This document shows, piece after piece, positions 40,362 through 41,885 of a stretch of DNA of 41,885 nucleotides (the first letter of the stretch is position 1; each line of letters begins with the position of its first letter). A program made the position numbers and the translations under genes. Origin of the DNA: Paracoccaceae bacterium (GTDB taxonomy: Bacteria; Pseudomonadota; Alphaproteobacteria; Rhodobacterales; Rhodobacteraceae); assembly GCA_024763335.1 (NCBI GenBank), contig JANTFS010000004.1:1-41885 (forward strand). The letters run 5' to 3'. The notes under the pieces are model-generated. The model was given only the letters and a program-made list of their open reading frames with translations. It made no database searches and was not told where the DNA came from.

Positions 40362-41818
40362 TACACCCCCGTTGCCGGAATGCCGGTCCGTTCCACCGGC
40401 CGTGGCGCGGTCAACTCTTTCCACTTCGAAAGCGCCTTGTTCACCGTCGCATTCGGTTCGCGGGCCACAAATTCGCCATGGCCCTCGCGGGTGCGCACCT
40501 CGCCGTCATGGATCGCCACATAGCCGCGCGTGAGCGTGAAGCGCGGCAGGCCCTTGACCTTGTGGCCTTCGAAGACGTTGTAGTCGATGCTCGATTGCTG
40601 GGTGTCGGCGGTGATGGTCTTTTCCTTCTCCGGGTCCCAGACGACGATATCGGCGTCCGCGCCCACGAGGATCGCGCCCTTCTTGGGATAGGTGTTGAGG
40701 ATCTTGGCGATGTTGGTCGAGGTCGCGGCGACGAATTCGTTCATCGTCAGACGACCGGTGGCAACGCCATGCGTCCAGAGCATCGGCATCCGGTCTTCCA
40801 AGCCGCCGGTGCCGTTCGGGATCTTGGTGAAATCGCCCACGCCATAGCGCTTTTGCTCGGTGGTGAAAGCGCAGTGATCCGTCGCCACCACGCTGAGACT
40901 GCCCGATTGCAGGCCCGCCCAGAGGCTGTCCTGATGCGTCTTGTTGCGGAACGGCGGGCTCATCACCCGGCGCGCGGCATGGTCCCAGTCGGGGTTGAAA
41001 TACTCGCTCTCGTCCAGTGTCAGGTGCTGGATGAGCGGCTCACCCCAGACCCGCTTGCCCTGCATCCGGGCGCGCCGGATCGCCTCATGGGCCTCTTCGC
41101 AGGAAACATGCACCACGTAGAGCGGCGCGCCGGCCATGTCGGCGATCATGATCGCGCGGTTGGTGGCCTCACCCTCGACCTGGCTTGGGCGGCTGTAGGC
41201 ATGCGCCTCCGGCCCGGTGTTGCCCTCGGCCATCAGCTTGGCCTGAAGTTCGGCCACGACGTCGCCGTTCTCGGCATGCACCAGCGGTGTGGCCCCCAGT
41301 TCGGCCAGACGCGAGAACGAGGCAAACAGCTCGTCGTCATTGACCATCAGCGCGCCCTTGTAGGCGAGGAAATGCTTGAAGGTGTTGATGCCGCGCTCTT
41401 TCACGACGACTTCCATGTCGTCGAACACCTGCTCGCCCCACCACGTGACGGCCATGTGGAAGGAATAGTCGGTGTTGGCGCGGGTGGCCTTGTTGTCCCA
41501 GCGCTTGAGCGCATCGAGCAGGCTCTCGCCTTGGTTCGGAAGCGCGAAATCCACCACCATCGTGGTGCCGCCGGCGAGCGCCGCCCGCGTGCCGCTCTCG
41601 AAATCGTCGGAGGAATAGGTGCCCATGAAGGGCATCTCCAGATGCGTGTGGGGGTCGATCCCGCCGGGCATCACGTAGCATCCGCTGGCGTCAAGCTCCT
41701 CGTCGCCGCGCAGATCCGGGCCGATCTCGATGATCTTGCCGCCCTCGATCAGCACATCCGCCTTGTAGGTGAGGTCGGCGGTCACAACCGTGCCGCCCTT
41801 GATAACCGTTGTGCTCAT
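40361..41818 (-). CDS. hydA: Dihydropyrimidinase (D-hydantoinase)
   Basis: Hydrolyses the ring of 5,6-dihydrouracil, dihydrothymine and hydantoins, the second step of reductive pyrimidine catabolism. The 485-residue amidohydrolase has the metal ligands H57 and H59 (DPHTH), the FKHFLAYK segment (147-154) with the lysine that is carbamylated, H181 (LVHAENG), H237 (VVHVS) and D314 (ATDHCAF). The length is normal for the family. GGGAGA lies upstream of the ATG at 41818. It is the first gene of the operon in this window; the next pathway enzyme, beta-ureidopropionase, is not seen here. Confidence 0.95.
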   Translation of the reverse strand: MSTTVIKGGTVVTADLTYKADVLIEGGKIIEIGPDLRGDEELDASGCYVMPGGIDPHTHLEMPFMGTYSSDDFESGTRAALAGGTTMVVDFALPNQGESLLDALKRWDNKATRANTDYSFHMAVTWWGEQVFDDMEVVVKERGINTFKHFLAYKGALMVNDDELFASFSRLAELGATPLVHAENGDVVAELQAKLMAEGNTGPEAHAYSRPSQVEGEATNRAIMIADMAGAPLYVVHVSCEEAHEAIRRARMQGKRVWGEPLIQHLTLDESEYFNPDWDHAARRVMSPPFRNKTHQDSLWAGLQSGSLSVVATDHCAFTTEQKRYGVGDFTKIPNGTGGLEDRMPMLWTHGVATGRLTMNEFVAATSTNIAKILNTYPKKGAILVGADADIVVWDPEKEKTITADTQQSSIDYNVFEGHKVKGLPRFTLTRGYVAIHDGEVRTREGHGEFVAREPNATVNKALSKWKELTAPRPVERTGIPATGV

Positions 41819-41856
41819 TTTCCGTCTCCCTGCTGTTTCCTGACGAAACGCGTGTT

Positions 41857-41885
41857 CTTCATCTTGGCGAAAATACTCCGGGGGG
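41857..41885 (-). repeat. Second copy of the CCGGAGTATTT...AAGATGAAG repeat
   Basis: Read on the minus strand this 29-bp stretch matches 8081-8109 at 27 positions, including the C6 run, GGAGTATTT and CCAAGATGAAG. It lies 39 bp upstream of hydA and continues beyond the window edge, so the hairpin part cannot be examined. Confidence 0.75.

Noticed and set aside
1-41885. Mobile elements, prophage, CRISPR, toxin-antitoxin or defence islands
   Set aside because: I looked for transposase, integrase and recombinase motifs, regularly spaced repeats and small paired genes and found none; the gene content is core metabolism and translation.

Overview
The window looks like a chromosomal segment of an alphaproteobacterium of the Rhodobacteraceae (Rhodobacter/Paracoccus/roseobacter relatives). 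This rests on the high GC content, the alpha-type ribosomal protein cluster ending secY-adk-rpsM-rpsK-rpoA-rplQ, a Bzt/Aap-type general amino acid ABC transporter, an ATP12 chaperone gene, a yidC-MOSC-engB-argB gene string, and GC-rich intergenic repeats ending in a CCGGAGTATTT...AAGATGAAG motif that I associate with this family. Genus cannot be fixed from the sequence.

Layout. (1) 1-7214: rplO, secY and adk, then a divergent OhrR-like marR / Tat-exported metallo-beta-lactamase-fold pair sitting inside the ribosomal cluster, then rpsM-rpsK-rpoA-rplQ with its own promoter and a strong terminator. (2) 7397-12301: a LuxR-type AHL receptor without a luxI, followed by a tight run rarA-crcB-rluC-HAD phosphatase-ATP12. 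(3) 12513-17202: amino acid ABC transporter aapJQMP with an attenuating hairpin after the binding protein gene. (4) 17257-20032, minus strand: argB, a membrane di-iron hydroxylase, a ferredoxin-like protein and a SixA phosphatase. (5) 20144-24169: an SDR gene (+) convergent with the translationally coupled yidC-MOSC-engB set (-). (6) 24426-29413, mostly minus strand: an EAL phosphodiesterase with a degenerate GGDEF domain, ttcA, a DUF1127 protein, yidD, an unrecognised small protein (+), a cysteine-free TusE/DsrC relative, rnpA and rpmH. (7) 29643-33141: a TVP38 membrane protein, a MerA-like flavin disulfide reductase and an orphan sensor histidine kinase, then tRNA-Arg(ACG). (8) 33549-41818: reductive pyrimidine/hydantoin catabolism. 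preT-preA (dihydropyrimidine dehydrogenase) runs rightward and converges on a leftward six-gene operon of dihydropyrimidinase, VOC protein, ABC ATPase, two permeases and an NMT1/THI5-like binding protein.

How they work together. Regions 1, 5 and 6 are core translation, secretion, membrane insertion and tRNA modification functions. Region 3 takes up acidic and other amino acids. Region 8 is a nearly complete uptake-and-degradation module for a cyclic ureide; only the beta-ureidopropionase step is missing and may lie outside the window. No phage, insertion sequence, CRISPR array, toxin-antitoxin or recognised defence system was seen. The unusual items are the marR-MBL insertion with its palindromic operator, the cysteine-free DsrC-like protein, several palindromes at promoters (aapJ, preT), paired hairpins in ribosomal intergenic regions, and two repeat families. 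I did not find convincing evidence of a wholly undescribed system.
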